64,000 nucleotides of DNA, from the NCBI RefSeq assembly GCF_048898065.1, contig NZ_JBLWFI010000003.1, positions 1-64,000 of the forward strand. Reading direction: 5' to 3'. This DNA comes from Tepidibacillus_B infernus (GTDB lineage Bacteria; Bacillota; Bacilli; Tepidibacillales; Tepidibacillaceae). The position numbers were made by a program, and so were the translations under genes. This document shows, piece by piece, positions 17,012 through 25,485 of this stretch; positions within the stretch are counted from its first letter, which is position 1; each line of letters begins with the position of its first letter. The notes beneath the pieces were generated by a model. The model was not told the origin of the DNA, searched no databases, and saw only the letters and a program-made list of their open reading frames with translations.

Positions 17012-17088
17012 TGGGGCGACCAGTGGGGATCGAACCCACGGATGCCGGAGCCACAATCCGGTGCGTTAACCACTTCGCCATGGCCGCC
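17012..17088 (-). tRNA. tRNA-His (GTG)
   Basis: 77 nt starting GGCGGCCATG, anticodon loop TTGTGGC (GTG), T-loop GGTTCGATCC, and an encoded CCA. The extra G at position -1 expected for tRNA-His appears to be encoded. Confidence 0.94.
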
Positions 17089-17232
17089 ATAATAAAAATT
17101 AAGATAGAAGAAAGTTATATTTTCATTAAAATTAAAATAGCTTGCTTTCGCAAACTAAACGGGTACTAGAACTTAAATTTTTTTTAATGTATTTATTTCC
17201 GACCTCTGACTTCTGAAAACTGACATCTGTTT

Positions 17233-17307
17233 TGGTGACCCGTAGGGGATTCGAACCCCTGTTACCGCCGTGAAAGGGCGGTGTCTTAACCACTTGACCA
17301 ACGGGCC
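17233..17307 (-). tRNA. tRNA-Glu (TTC)
   Basis: 75 nt starting GGCCCGTTGG, anticodon loop CTTTCAC (TTC), T-loop GGTTCGAATCC, and an encoded CCA. Confidence 0.95.
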
Positions 17308-17327
17308 ATATTTATTACTTCATAGAA

Positions 17328-17418
17328 TGGCGGAGAGAGAGGGATTCGAACCCTCGCACCGATTGCTCGATCTAACGGTTTAGCAAACCGTCCTCTTCGG
17401 CCTCTTGAGTATCTCTCC
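17328..17418 (-). tRNA. tRNA-Ser (GCT)
   Basis: 91 nt with a long variable arm, starting GGAGAGATAC, anticodon loop TTGCTAA (GCT), T-loop GGTTCGAATCC, and an encoded CCA. Confidence 0.94.
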
Positions 17419-17421
17419 ATA

Positions 17422-17497
17422 TGGCTCCTCGTGCAGGACTCGAACCTGCGACAACTCGGTTAACAGCCGAGTGCTCTACCAACTGAGCTAACGAGGA
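17422..17497 (-). tRNA. tRNA-Asn (GTT)
   Basis: 76 nt starting TCCTCGTTAGCTC, anticodon loop CTGTTAA (GTT), T-loop GGTTCGAGTCC, and an encoded CCA. It is the first gene of the array in transcription order Asn-Ser-Glu-His-Lys-Leu-Gly; only 3 nt separate it from tRNA-Ser. Confidence 0.95.
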
Positions 17498-17550
17498 TCA
17501 TCTAACAGTGACTTTTATAATTTATCATACTAGCCTATCCTTTGTCAACA

Positions 17551-18015
17551 TCATTTTTGATAATCGATCTCAATTCCTTTTAATTTTCCGCCACATTTTC
17601 TACAACGATAACGATCAGGATTCATTTTCTTTTTTCTAAAATATTGCTGTCCACATGTTCTACATTCAAGAAGAAACCGATAAGGTTGTTCTTTTTGCTT
17701 GCTTAGCTGTTTCGCAAAACGGCTACCACCTATTTTTTTCAAACACTGTTTAAAATCTTGGTCTTTATGTTTATATCCTTTCCCCTGAAGATGCATATGG
17801 TAATGACATAATTCATGTTTGATGATGCCAATTAGTTCATCCAAACCATACTGTTCATAAGACTTTGGGTTAAATTCAAGATGATGTGTTTTGGTCAGAT
17901 ATCTTCCACCAGTTGTTTTTAAACGAGAATTAAAGATAGCCTTGTGTAGGAATGGCATTGAAAAGAAGTGTAAGGATATTTCCTCGACTAATCGTTGTAG
18001 CTCATCATTTTCCAT
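17551..18015 (-). CDS. SprT-like zinc protein (YdcK type)
   Basis: 154 residues with the metalloprotease-like motif KHELCHYHMH (HExxH) near residue 90 and a C-terminal zinc ribbon (CRTCG ... YRCRKCGGK). The layout matches the Bacillus YdcK/SprT-like family, which lies beside cmpA and tex in B. subtilis as here. Its substrate is unknown. The gene is divergent from cmpA. Confidence 0.9.
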   Translation of the reverse strand: MENDELQRLVEEISLHFFSMPFLHKAIFNSRLKTTGGRYLTKTHHLEFNPKSYEQYGLDELIGIIKHELCHYHMHLQGKGYKHKDQDFKQCLKKIGGSRFAKQLSKQKEQPYRFLLECRTCGQQYFRKKKMNPDRYRCRKCGGKLKGIEIDYQK

Positions 18016-18105
18016 TCAAATCACCTACATAGATTGAGTTTCGAACCAATTTTCATTCATCTACATAGGATAACATATAATTCGAAAATGGAAAGGGGCG
18101 ATTCT

Positions 18106-18237
18106 GTGCCAGATTGGTTACGTCGTCAATTTACCCAAGCTTTTTATTATAAAGATAAGTACAGGATCAAACTTTTGAATGAATTTTGGCTCTCCTATAT
18201 AAAAAAAGAACAATTGGAACAGAAGCGACCTTCATAG
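18106..18237 (+). CDS. cmpA: Cortex morphogenetic protein CmpA
   Basis: 43 residues from a GTG at 18106, 5 nt after AAAGGGGCG; it begins MPDWLRRQFTQAFYYKDKYR and continues IKLLNEFWLSYIKK. B. subtilis CmpA is a 37-aa protein of the same pattern (MP-WLKKQ..KAF..KD.YQIKLLNQCW) that checks spore coat and cortex assembly with ClpXP. The place between sprT-like and tex genes is the same. The frame upstream to 18034 is open but has no start signal. It marks the organism as a spore former. Confidence 0.88.
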   Translation: MPDWLRRQFTQAFYYKDKYRIKLLNEFWLSYIKKEQLEQKRPS

Positions 18238-18266
18238 GCCGCTTCTTTCATTTCCCATATCAGCAA

Positions 18267-20426
18267 CTATTTCCCTTGATTTTTCATCGTAAGGCTGATT
18301 CTCTTTTTCGAAACATCGATTTGAAGAACCCTAACATCGACGATATCTCCAACAGAAACAACATCTAATGGGTGTTTCACATAATGATCGCTTAATTCCG
18401 AAATATGAACTAGCCCATCTTCTTTCACACCAATATCTATAAATGCCCCAAAATCGACAACATTACGAACAGTACCTTGTAAATGCATTCCTGGTTTTAA
18501 ATCTTCAATTTTTAAAATATCTTTTAGCAGGATCGGTTTTGGTAATTCGTCTCGCGGGTCTCTAAAAGGGCGAATTAAACTCTCTATGATATCCTTCAAA
18601 GTGGGTATTCCAATTTGTAAATGTTGACTTAATACATCTACTTGTATTTCCTTTAGTTTTTCTTTTATTTTTTCGCTACCGATGTCATGAACAGGATACC
18701 CTATATAGTCAAGTAAATCGTAGGCAACTTGATAAGATTCAGGATGAATAGAGGTTTTATCTAATGGATTGTCTCCATCAATTCTTAAAAACCCAATTGC
18801 TTGCTCATACGTTTTGGCTCCGAATCTAGGGATATTTTTCAATTCCTCACGAGAATTAAATTTCCCATATTCTTCACGGTAGGCTACCAAATTTTTGGCT
18901 ACTGTCTTATTCATACCTGAGATATATTGTAAGAGAGAAACTGAAGCGGTATTTGCATCTACTCCCACGTAGTTTACTACGGATTCGACCACTTGTTTCA
19001 AACTTTCTTCTAATCTCTTTTGAGATACATCATGCTGATATTGACCAACACCAACTGATTTGGGATCGATTTTTACAAGCTCTGCTAATGGATCTTGTAT
19101 TCTTCTAGCAATCGAGATCGCGCTACGCTCTGATACATCCAACTCAGGGAATTCTTCTCTTGCTAATTCAGAAGCTGAATATACACTTGCTCCAGCTTCA
19201 TTGACAATCAAATAAAAGATATCTTGCTCCATTTCTCGAATAAAATCAGCAATAAATTGTTCTGTTTCTCTCGAAGCCGTCCCATTGCCAATTACAATTA
19301 ATTCGATCTGAAATCGATCGACCAACTCCTTTAGTTGCTTTTTAGACTCCACTATTTTATTTTGTGGTGGAGTTGGATAAATCACTCTTATATCCTCTAC
19401 TTTACCGGTTGGATCGATGACTGCAAGCTTACAACCAGTTCGATAAGCTGGATCCACCCCAAGAACCATTTTCCCTTTAATCGGAGGTTGTAATAAAAGC
19501 TGTCTAAGGTTAGCTGAAAAAATATGTATTGCTTGTTCCTCTGCTTTTTCCGTTAAAATTTGTCTAACTTCCCTTTCTATTGAAGGTGCAATCAATCGTT
19601 TATAGCTATCTTCAATAACCAGAAGAAGCCTTTCAGGTAAGTTCTTAAAATTTGTTAGTGGAGTAAACTTTTTTTGTATGTGTTTGTAAATAGACTCTTC
19701 TTCCATATGTATTTTAACTTTTATAAAATCCTCTTTTTCTCCACGATTGATGGCTAATATTCGGTGACTTCTGATGCTTTTTACTGGTTCTTGATAATCG
19801 TAATACATTTCGTAGACGCTTTCTTGTTGTTTATCTTTTGCTTGTACGATGAGTACCCCATGTTTTAAAGTTTCTTCTCTGATCCATTGTCTAACTGAAG
19901 GATCGTCTGAAATCATTTCTGCAATAATATCTTGTCCACCTTGTATCACGTCTTCGATTGAGCCTACTTCTTGATTTGGATTGATAAACTGAAGTGCTAT
20001 CTCTTCAATTTGGTCCACTTTGCTTGGATCCAACAAAATAGAAGCAAATGGTTCCAATCCTTTTTCTTTAGCAATACTCGCTCTCGTTCTTCGTTTAGGC
20101 TTATAAGGACGATATAGGTCCTCTATTTGTTGTAATTTGGTGGCTTGTTCAATCTGTATTCGCAATTCTTCCGTTAACTTCCCTTGTTCATCAATAAGAC
20201 GTATAACCTCTAGTTTTCGATCATATAATGTCCTTAAATAAGTAATTCTCTCAGCAATTTCCCTTAATTGGGTTTCATCCAATTGCCCAGTTATTTCTTT
20301 TCGATATCTCGCAATAAAAGGAATGGTATTGCCATCATCCAATAAAGATATGACCTGCTTTATTTGTTCTTCTTTTAAATGCATTTCTTCCCCAATTTGA
20401 CGTGTCATAAATTGTAATGATTCCAT
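18267..20426 (-). CDS. tex: Tex-family RNA-binding transcription accessory protein
   Basis: 719 residues, full length for Tex (B. subtilis YdcI). N-terminal HTH-like region (PFIARYRKEITGQLDETQLR), YqgF/RNase H-like domain (VLGVDPAYRTGCKLAVIDPTG), helix-hairpin-helix (about 490-560) and a C-terminal S1 domain (GTVRNVVDFGAFIDIGVKED). It binds nucleic acid and affects transcription; its exact job is unclear. It follows ndoA with a terminator in between. Confidence 0.95.
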   Translation of the reverse strand: MESLQFMTRQIGEEMHLKEEQIKQVISLLDDGNTIPFIARYRKEITGQLDETQLREIAERITYLRTLYDRKLEVIRLIDEQGKLTEELRIQIEQATKLQQIEDLYRPYKPKRRTRASIAKEKGLEPFASILLDPSKVDQIEEIALQFINPNQEVGSIEDVIQGGQDIIAEMISDDPSVRQWIREETLKHGVLIVQAKDKQQESVYEMYYDYQEPVKSIRSHRILAINRGEKEDFIKVKIHMEEESIYKHIQKKFTPLTNFKNLPERLLLVIEDSYKRLIAPSIEREVRQILTEKAEEQAIHIFSANLRQLLLQPPIKGKMVLGVDPAYRTGCKLAVIDPTGKVEDIRVIYPTPPQNKIVESKKQLKELVDRFQIELIVIGNGTASRETEQFIADFIREMEQDIFYLIVNEAGASVYSASELAREEFPELDVSERSAISIARRIQDPLAELVKIDPKSVGVGQYQHDVSQKRLEESLKQVVESVVNYVGVDANTASVSLLQYISGMNKTVAKNLVAYREEYGKFNSREELKNIPRFGAKTYEQAIGFLRIDGDNPLDKTSIHPESYQVAYDLLDYIGYPVHDIGSEKIKEKLKEIQVDVLSQHLQIGIPTLKDIIESLIRPFRDPRDELPKPILLKDILKIEDLKPGMHLQGTVRNVVDFGAFIDIGVKEDGLVHISELSDHYVKHPLDVVSVGDIVDVRVLQIDVSKKRISLTMKNQGK

Positions 20427-20455
20427 TTACATTTCTCCCTTTATTCTCATTAAAA

Positions 20456-20476
20456 AAAGAGGGTTTAACCCTCTTT
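20456..20476 (-). terminator. Terminator after ndoA
   Basis: A perfect 10-bp stem, AAAGAGGGTT / AACCCTCTTT with one central T, followed by seven T on the minus strand. Confidence 0.8.
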
Positions 20477-20825
20477 AAAAGTCTATCATTCCTAAACTAA
20501 TTTGCAAAGCATCATTGATTTTTAACATCATTTCTTCATCTAGATGTGTGATCTTATCTGTTAATCTTTGCTTATCAATGGTTCGAATCTGTTCTAATAA
20601 AATAACAGAATCACGATCAAACCCATATGTCTTCGCATCAATCTCGACATGTGTAGGTAATTTTGCCTTTTGAATCTGTGCTGTAATAGCTGCGACGATG
20701 ACGGTCGGACTGAAGCGATTCCCTATATCATTTTGTATGATTAAAACAGGGCGAATTCCCCCTTGTTCTGATCCAACCACAGGGGAAAGATCCGCAAAAA
20801 AAACATCGCCACGTTTAACAATCAA
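20475..20825 (-). CDS. ndoA: Endoribonuclease toxin NdoA (MazF/PemK family)
   Basis: 116 residues, beginning MIVKRGDVFFADLSPVVGSE and with RPVLIIQNDIGNRFSPTVIV, almost the B. subtilis EndoA sequence. The toxin cleaves mRNA at UACAU in B. subtilis. The gene follows its antitoxin by 3 nt. Confidence 0.97.
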   Translation of the reverse strand: MIVKRGDVFFADLSPVVGSEQGGIRPVLIIQNDIGNRFSPTVIVAAITAQIQKAKLPTHVEIDAKTYGFDRDSVILLEQIRTIDKQRLTDKITHLDEEMMLKINDALQISLGMIDF

Positions 20826-20828
20826 GAC

Positions 20829-21101
20829 TTACACCCCGCTTACTAAGCGGTCCAAAGCTGTATCAGCCTCATCCTCTAAAACAAAAGATTCAGAGGCAAG
20901 GTTAAGGTTAATATTAGCCATTTCCATATAACCTTTTTGCATACTTTCACGAATGGATCTTTTTCTTCTCTCTTGGAGATACAATTTCATTGCTTCCCGT
21001 ATCAATTCGCTACGATTTAAATTTTCCTTTCTCACTACTCCATCTACCTCTTGTAAAAGATTTTGAGGTAAGGTGATCATAATACGTTTTGTACTGGCCA
21101 C
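20829..21101 (-). CDS. ndoAI: Antitoxin NdoAI (ribbon-helix-helix)
   Basis: 90 residues. The N-terminus (KRIMITLPQNLLQEVDGVV) is a ribbon-helix-helix DNA-binding fold; the C-terminus is acidic and binds the toxin. It is paired with ndoA as in most Bacilli. Confidence 0.95.
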   Translation of the reverse strand: MASTKRIMITLPQNLLQEVDGVVRKENLNRSELIREAMKLYLQERRKRSIRESMQKGYMEMANINLNLASESFVLEDEADTALDRLVSGV

Positions 21102-21249
21102 AGTCTAAGCACCCCCAACAAATATCACGAGAACAAGATAACAATAATCATTTCTTTTTAATAATACCATTATGTCGAATTTCATGCAAAAATATACTTG
21201 ATAAAAAGCAGTAGGAAAACAATACTATACAAAATACTATTATACACTA

Positions 21250-22635
21250 TTATTCGATATTTTTTGCAATTTTCCTGCCAGTAGTTTTTTCCTTTTTAGC
21301 AAAACCCCACCAATAGTGCAAATAGCTATAGATTGGCAATACAACTAAAAGGAAGGCATAGGGTAAATAATCTAATACAGATATATTTAACGCTATTCCT
21401 AAAAGAATCGCATTCAAATTCCAAGGAATTAATCCTGCAACCATCATTCCAGAATCTGAAATCATCCGATTTAATAAGGTAAGCTTCATATCCATTTTTT
21501 TATAGATATTTGACATGACTTTTCCAGGAATAATGATACCCATCACCTGGGTAGAAGATAGGGCAGCTGATGCAATACTGATTCCCATTGTTTTTTGAAC
21601 AACTGATAATTCATTTTTCATCGATTTTGTCATTTTATCTAAAATGATTGATAAAATGCCTGATGAATCTAAAACCCCGTAAAAGGCACCAGCAACAACA
21701 ATAAGAAGGATTTGGTTAAACATATTCCATCCTCCGCCAAATAATTTCCCATTTGGATGATTAAATCCGAAGAGAGCATATTGGCCTAATTCTAAGACAT
21801 CCCTTCCTTGAAATATATATGCTAAGACAGCCCCAATCAGAATACCTGCTAACAAATTTAATCGTGTTGAAATTTTAAAAAAAGCTAAAATCATGATAAC
21901 TAAAGGGGGCAAAAGTAACCAAAGGGATAATGTGCCATATAAACTAACTATTTCTCTCCTTGCTTGTCCAACAACAAAATCTGCCCCTCCACCAATGCTA
22001 TCTATCCCACTTTCTATAAATAAATAGAAAATTGAGGTAATCATCATTGCTGGAATCAGTGTTTTTAGCAGTTCCTTGATATTTTCATAGTAGTTGGTAT
22101 CCGTAACTAGTGAGTTCATTTGTGCTGCTGAAGATAAGGGGGAGGTCCGATCCCCAACAAATGCTCCGGACACCAAAGCCCCTGCAACAAGAGAAGGAGA
22201 AATCCCCAAATGGTGTGCCATCCCCATAAAAGCAACGCCTACTGTACTAGAGGTTCCCACAGAAGTTCCTAAAAGCATGGAGATCAAAGAGCTCACAATA
22301 AAACTAATGAAGACCAAATAGTTTGGATGAATTAGAGCTAAACCATAATAGACAAGAGCATCGATTGTACCACTACTAGACCAGATTGCAATTAAGATAC
22401 CAATTAAAACAAGGATGACAATTATCATCGAGATAGAGCGAATTCCGCTAATTGAAGCTATCCATAGAGATTGAACCTTTATGTGATAAATCATGGCAAT
22501 AAGAACCGTTAAAAAATAGCCAAATAGTAATGGAATAAATAAGGGAATATCTAAAAGAAATACAGTGATCATGAGAAAGGCAACCGTTAATACAATCGGT
22601 ATTAAAGCAACAAAATATGGGATCTTGGCCTTCAT
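21250..22635 (-). CDS. nhaC: Na+/H+ antiporter, NhaC family
   Basis: 461 residues from ATG 22635 (MKAKIPYFVALIPIVLTVAF) with AGGTGA just upstream. About 12 membrane helices, and the family segments GTSVGTSSTVGVAFMGMAHH and GAFVGDRTSPLSSAAQMNS. It follows alr with a 8-nt gap. It exchanges Na+ or another cation or organic acid for H+; malate/lactate exchangers (MleN) belong to the same family, so specificity is open. Confidence 0.9.
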   Translation of the reverse strand: MKAKIPYFVALIPIVLTVAFLMITVFLLDIPLFIPLLFGYFLTVLIAMIYHIKVQSLWIASISGIRSISMIIVILVLIGILIAIWSSSGTIDALVYYGLALIHPNYLVFISFIVSSLISMLLGTSVGTSSTVGVAFMGMAHHLGISPSLVAGALVSGAFVGDRTSPLSSAAQMNSLVTDTNYYENIKELLKTLIPAMMITSIFYLFIESGIDSIGGGADFVVGQARREIVSLYGTLSLWLLLPPLVIMILAFFKISTRLNLLAGILIGAVLAYIFQGRDVLELGQYALFGFNHPNGKLFGGGWNMFNQILLIVVAGAFYGVLDSSGILSIILDKMTKSMKNELSVVQKTMGISIASAALSSTQVMGIIIPGKVMSNIYKKMDMKLTLLNRMISDSGMMVAGLIPWNLNAILLGIALNISVLDYLPYAFLLVVLPIYSYLHYWWGFAKKEKTTGRKIAKNIE

Positions 22636-22643
22636 TACATCAC

Positions 22644-23819
22644 CTATCTCCATAAGTTGTTGATCACAGCATCAATTTGGCCATCCTTTAAATAAATTCG
22701 CGGGATCCTCTTTCCTACGAGTGTAGCTAACTCATAGTTAATCGTACCTAATTGTTCTGCATGATCATCCATTTGAATCGACAGTCCATTTTGCGTGCCA
22801 TAAATGACTACTTCATCATCCACTTGAACCAATGGAATATCGGTTACATCAATCATGATTTGATCCATACAAACACGGCCAATCACAGGAGCTTTTTCTC
22901 CACGAATTAGAACAAATCCTTTATTGGATAACCCCCTTGAAAAGCCATCTGCATATCCGATTGGAATCGTTGCAACCATTGTATCTCTTGGAGCTACAAA
23001 TGTAGCACCATAACTAACCGATTGTCCTTTAAAAACCTTTTTTAAATACACTACTTTGGATTTGATCGACATTACTGGCTTTAAATGATGATTTGAAATC
23101 TTTACATTCTTTGAAGGAAGTAATCCATACAAGCTAATTCCTAGCCGTGTCATTGTTTGTTGTAGATTAGGCATATCAATCATCGCAGCACTATTAGAAG
23201 CATGGACAAAACGTATATCTTGGATTGATTTCATTTCTTCTGCAACAGTCATAAATGTCTTATATTGCTTTTGCGTAAATGTTTTATCTTCCTCATCTGC
23301 TGTGGCAAAATGAGTAAAGACCCCTTCAATCTCAATCCAAGGAGATTTTCTTAATTCATGAAAAAAGGTTAGTACTTCTTCAGGGAAAACCCCAATTCTC
23401 CCCATTCCGGTATCTACCTTTATATGAACTTTCAATTTCTTTTTTTGTTTCTCTCCCACAAGATGGATCTGCTTGATTATTTCTTTAGTAAAAACTGTAA
23501 GGGTTATATCATATTCAAAGGCTTTTTCAACAGCAGATATCGAGGTATGTCCTAAGATAAGAATGGGATCCATGATGCCTGCCTTTCTTAATTCGATGGC
23601 TTCATCTATAAAAGCAACCGCAAAATAATGTATTCCAATCGATTGCAAATGCTTAACAATAGGTACCGCACCATGGCCATAAGCATCAGCCTTAACGATT
23701 GCAAGTATTGTCATTGAATGAGGAATCCGTTCTTTGAAAAAATGGACATTATGGGTTACAGCATCTAAATCAATCTCAGCAATAGTTGGACGATAAAAAG
23801 AGTGTTCCACCTTATGCAC
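22644..23819 (-). CDS. alr: Alanine racemase
   Basis: 391 residues. The PLP lysine is in AIVKADAYGHGAVP (Lys about 43) and the second catalytic region is SVSYGATFVAPRDT; VCMDQIMIDVTD is also typical. It makes D-alanine for peptidoglycan. It starts 3 nt after the upstream small membrane protein and lies in the ydcC-alr-ndo block known from B. subtilis. Confidence 0.96.
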   Translation of the reverse strand: MHKVEHSFYRPTIAEIDLDAVTHNVHFFKERIPHSMTILAIVKADAYGHGAVPIVKHLQSIGIHYFAVAFIDEAIELRKAGIMDPILILGHTSISAVEKAFEYDITLTVFTKEIIKQIHLVGEKQKKKLKVHIKVDTGMGRIGVFPEEVLTFFHELRKSPWIEIEGVFTHFATADEEDKTFTQKQYKTFMTVAEEMKSIQDIRFVHASNSAAMIDMPNLQQTMTRLGISLYGLLPSKNVKISNHHLKPVMSIKSKVVYLKKVFKGQSVSYGATFVAPRDTMVATIPIGYADGFSRGLSNKGFVLIRGEKAPVIGRVCMDQIMIDVTDIPLVQVDDEVVIYGTQNGLSIQMDDHAEQLGTINYELATLVGKRIPRIYLKDGQIDAVINNLWR

Positions 23820-23822
23820 CTT

Positions 23823-24248
23823 CTATCTTTTAGCTTTTGCAATTTGCTCTTCTAACGTTTTTAAAAACTCATCAGAAACGGCTAACGCTGTTTTTTTTCC
23901 TTTGATTTTGTAAAAATGACGTAAATCATAAGCAGGTTCAATTTGCACCAAAGGAATGATGGTTTGATGATTCCCCTTTCTAATTCTTAAGTCAACATTC
24001 GTTAAAATATATAGTGGTCGATAAAGCAATTGATAAAAAAATGGCTGGATCAGCAGAATAAAGACGGCACCGATAATAGCGTAGATTTTAAATGAAGGAT
24101 GATTATATCCTACGATTACAATTAAAGTTAATATATAAAAAACAAAAACTAAAGATTCTACAATTTTTACTCTTGGAGACTTTCGTAAAAATAATGTCAG
24201 ATAACTTGGTTTTTCTTGTCGAATCTCTTCCACAATCTTCACACCCAT
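23823..24248 (-). CDS. Small membrane protein, PH-domain-like (unknown)
   Basis: About 141 residues from ATG 24248. Two membrane helices (about 30-75) are followed by a soluble part with LYILTNVDLRIRKGNHQTII, a pattern of bacterial PH domains. The frame is open to 24401, but that extension crosses repeat A and the ydcC terminator and cannot be coding; TTGACA (24296-24301) and TAAGAT 18 bp on look like a promoter inside it. The ribosome binding site is weak, so the exact start is unsure (TTG 24269 is another option). It is coupled to alr. Confidence 0.65.
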   Translation of the reverse strand: MGVKIVEEIRQEKPSYLTLFLRKSPRVKIVESLVFVFYILTLIVIVGYNHPSFKIYAIIGAVFILLIQPFFYQLLYRPLYILTNVDLRIRKGNHQTIIPLVQIEPAYDLRHFYKIKGKKTALAVSDEFLKTLEEQIAKAKR

Positions 24249-24314
24249 CTCATTTACTTCTATCGCCAATCTTAGTCTTTTCTTTGCTCTTTTGTCAACA
24301 TTCGTCTTCTTAAG

Positions 24315-24374
24315 ATTTGTATATTCCAACGTTCTCCGTTGTCCGTGCATCTCTTTTAAATGGGAAAATTGGAA
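24315..24374 (+). repeat. Short form of the structured repeat, copy A
   Basis: Shares TTTGTATATTCCA and the core CTCCGTTGTCCGTG with the long repeats (CTCCGTCATCCGTG there). Ends can pair as TTCCAA / TTGGAA. It aligns along its length with copy B at 32003-32064, in which the paired ends are TTCTAA / TTAGAA. It lies between the ydcC terminator and the next gene. Confidence 0.65.
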
Positions 24375-24382
24375 AAAAATAA

Positions 24383-24399
24383 GGGCGGTTCTTCCGCCC
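24383..24399 (-). terminator. Terminator after the ydcC-like gene
   Basis: GGGCGG-AAGAA-CCGCCC followed by TTATTTTTTT on the minus strand. Confidence 0.85.
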
Positions 24400-24423
24400 A
24401 AAAATATTTTTTATGAACTTTGA

Positions 24424-25443
24424 TTATTTACCTGATTGCTCAAATACTGATTGTGCAACAGAAACCATTTCTTCTGCAGGCAAATCACCTGTTAATTTAA
24501 ATTCAACACCATCGTATGTCCAGGAAAGGGTTCTTATTTCATCCATGTCTGTTAGGATACCTAATCCATATCCAAGATCGATAATATCTGCTTTTGCAGA
24601 ATCTGGTGCTGAAGCGCTGATTGCTTTTGGTCTTGACTCTGTGAGATTGTAATTAAATTCACCTTTATATTTAATAACCACTTTTCTATCTTCGCCTTGA
24701 TTGATGACTTGAGGAGCCTGTTTTGTTACCCCAGAAGGTATATAACTTGGTTCAATAATACCAAAACTCTTACTATTGTCTGTATTGGCTAATGTTGGCA
24801 TAGAGCTTAGATCCCATCCTGTCAAATTACGTTGCATATCAAACGCATCATCTTCAAATTCAACATCGAATTCAAAGTGTGTAAATTCCATGGTCACAAG
24901 TTGTGTCTGATTAGGATCAAAAATTTCAACTTTAATTGGGCGAAGATCTTTATCAAACCAAACCTTTTGTTGGCTTAGTGTTTGATTTTGATAGTTCCCT
25001 TTTATTTGGAAAACATAATGATCTTCTTCTTCAGAAAAAACACGCTCTCCATCCTCAATTACACTTTTAGCTAGAGATTGAAATAAGTAAACTTGACCAT
25101 TTGATTCTGGCCAATCACTTTTAAAGCGAAAGCTTTTGTTTAAAGAAGGATCTAAGACAAAGACACCTTCATCATTTTTTAGAACGATTTGTGTTACTTG
25201 AGAATTTGCATTACTTAGTGCAATTCGGTAATAATTAGGCTGTTTATACCAAACCTCTACCGAGTATTCTTGAGTCGTTTCGCCTGTTTTTATATTCATT
25301 GTTCCAATCGCCTTATAGCTATTTAAAGAATCTAAGGTGTCTTCTAAATCTCCAACGATATCATCAGCACTTTTTTGTCCACAACCAGATGAGAAGAGAA
25401 GCAAAATGATAACTAAAGCAAATAACCATTTAGCTCGACGCAT
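24424..25443 (-). CDS. YdcC-like lipoprotein (LolA-like fold)
   Basis: 339 residues with a lipoprotein signal peptide (MRRAKWLFALVIILLLFSSG then Cys, lipobox SSGC). The body resembles outer membrane lipoprotein carrier LolA-like domains (VEVWYKQPNYYRIALSN) followed by a DUF4367-like end. B. subtilis YdcC lies at the same place, between acpS and alr. It sits outside the membrane; its role is unknown, with germination or envelope suggested for relatives. Confidence 0.88.
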   Translation of the reverse strand: MRRAKWLFALVIILLLFSSGCGQKSADDIVGDLEDTLDSLNSYKAIGTMNIKTGETTQEYSVEVWYKQPNYYRIALSNANSQVTQIVLKNDEGVFVLDPSLNKSFRFKSDWPESNGQVYLFQSLAKSVIEDGERVFSEEEDHYVFQIKGNYQNQTLSQQKVWFDKDLRPIKVEIFDPNQTQLVTMEFTHFEFDVEFEDDAFDMQRNLTGWDLSSMPTLANTDNSKSFGIIEPSYIPSGVTKQAPQVINQGEDRKVVIKYKGEFNYNLTESRPKAISASAPDSAKADIIDLGYGLGILTDMDEIRTLSWTYDGVEFKLTGDLPAEEMVSVAQSVFEQSGK

Positions 25444-25485
25444 TTTATATATTCCCCCTCTAATTCGACAAATTCAAATAACTTG

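Noticed and set aside
24249..24401. Longer N-terminus of the membrane protein before alr
   Set aside because: It would be coded by repeat copy A and the terminator of the preceding gene.
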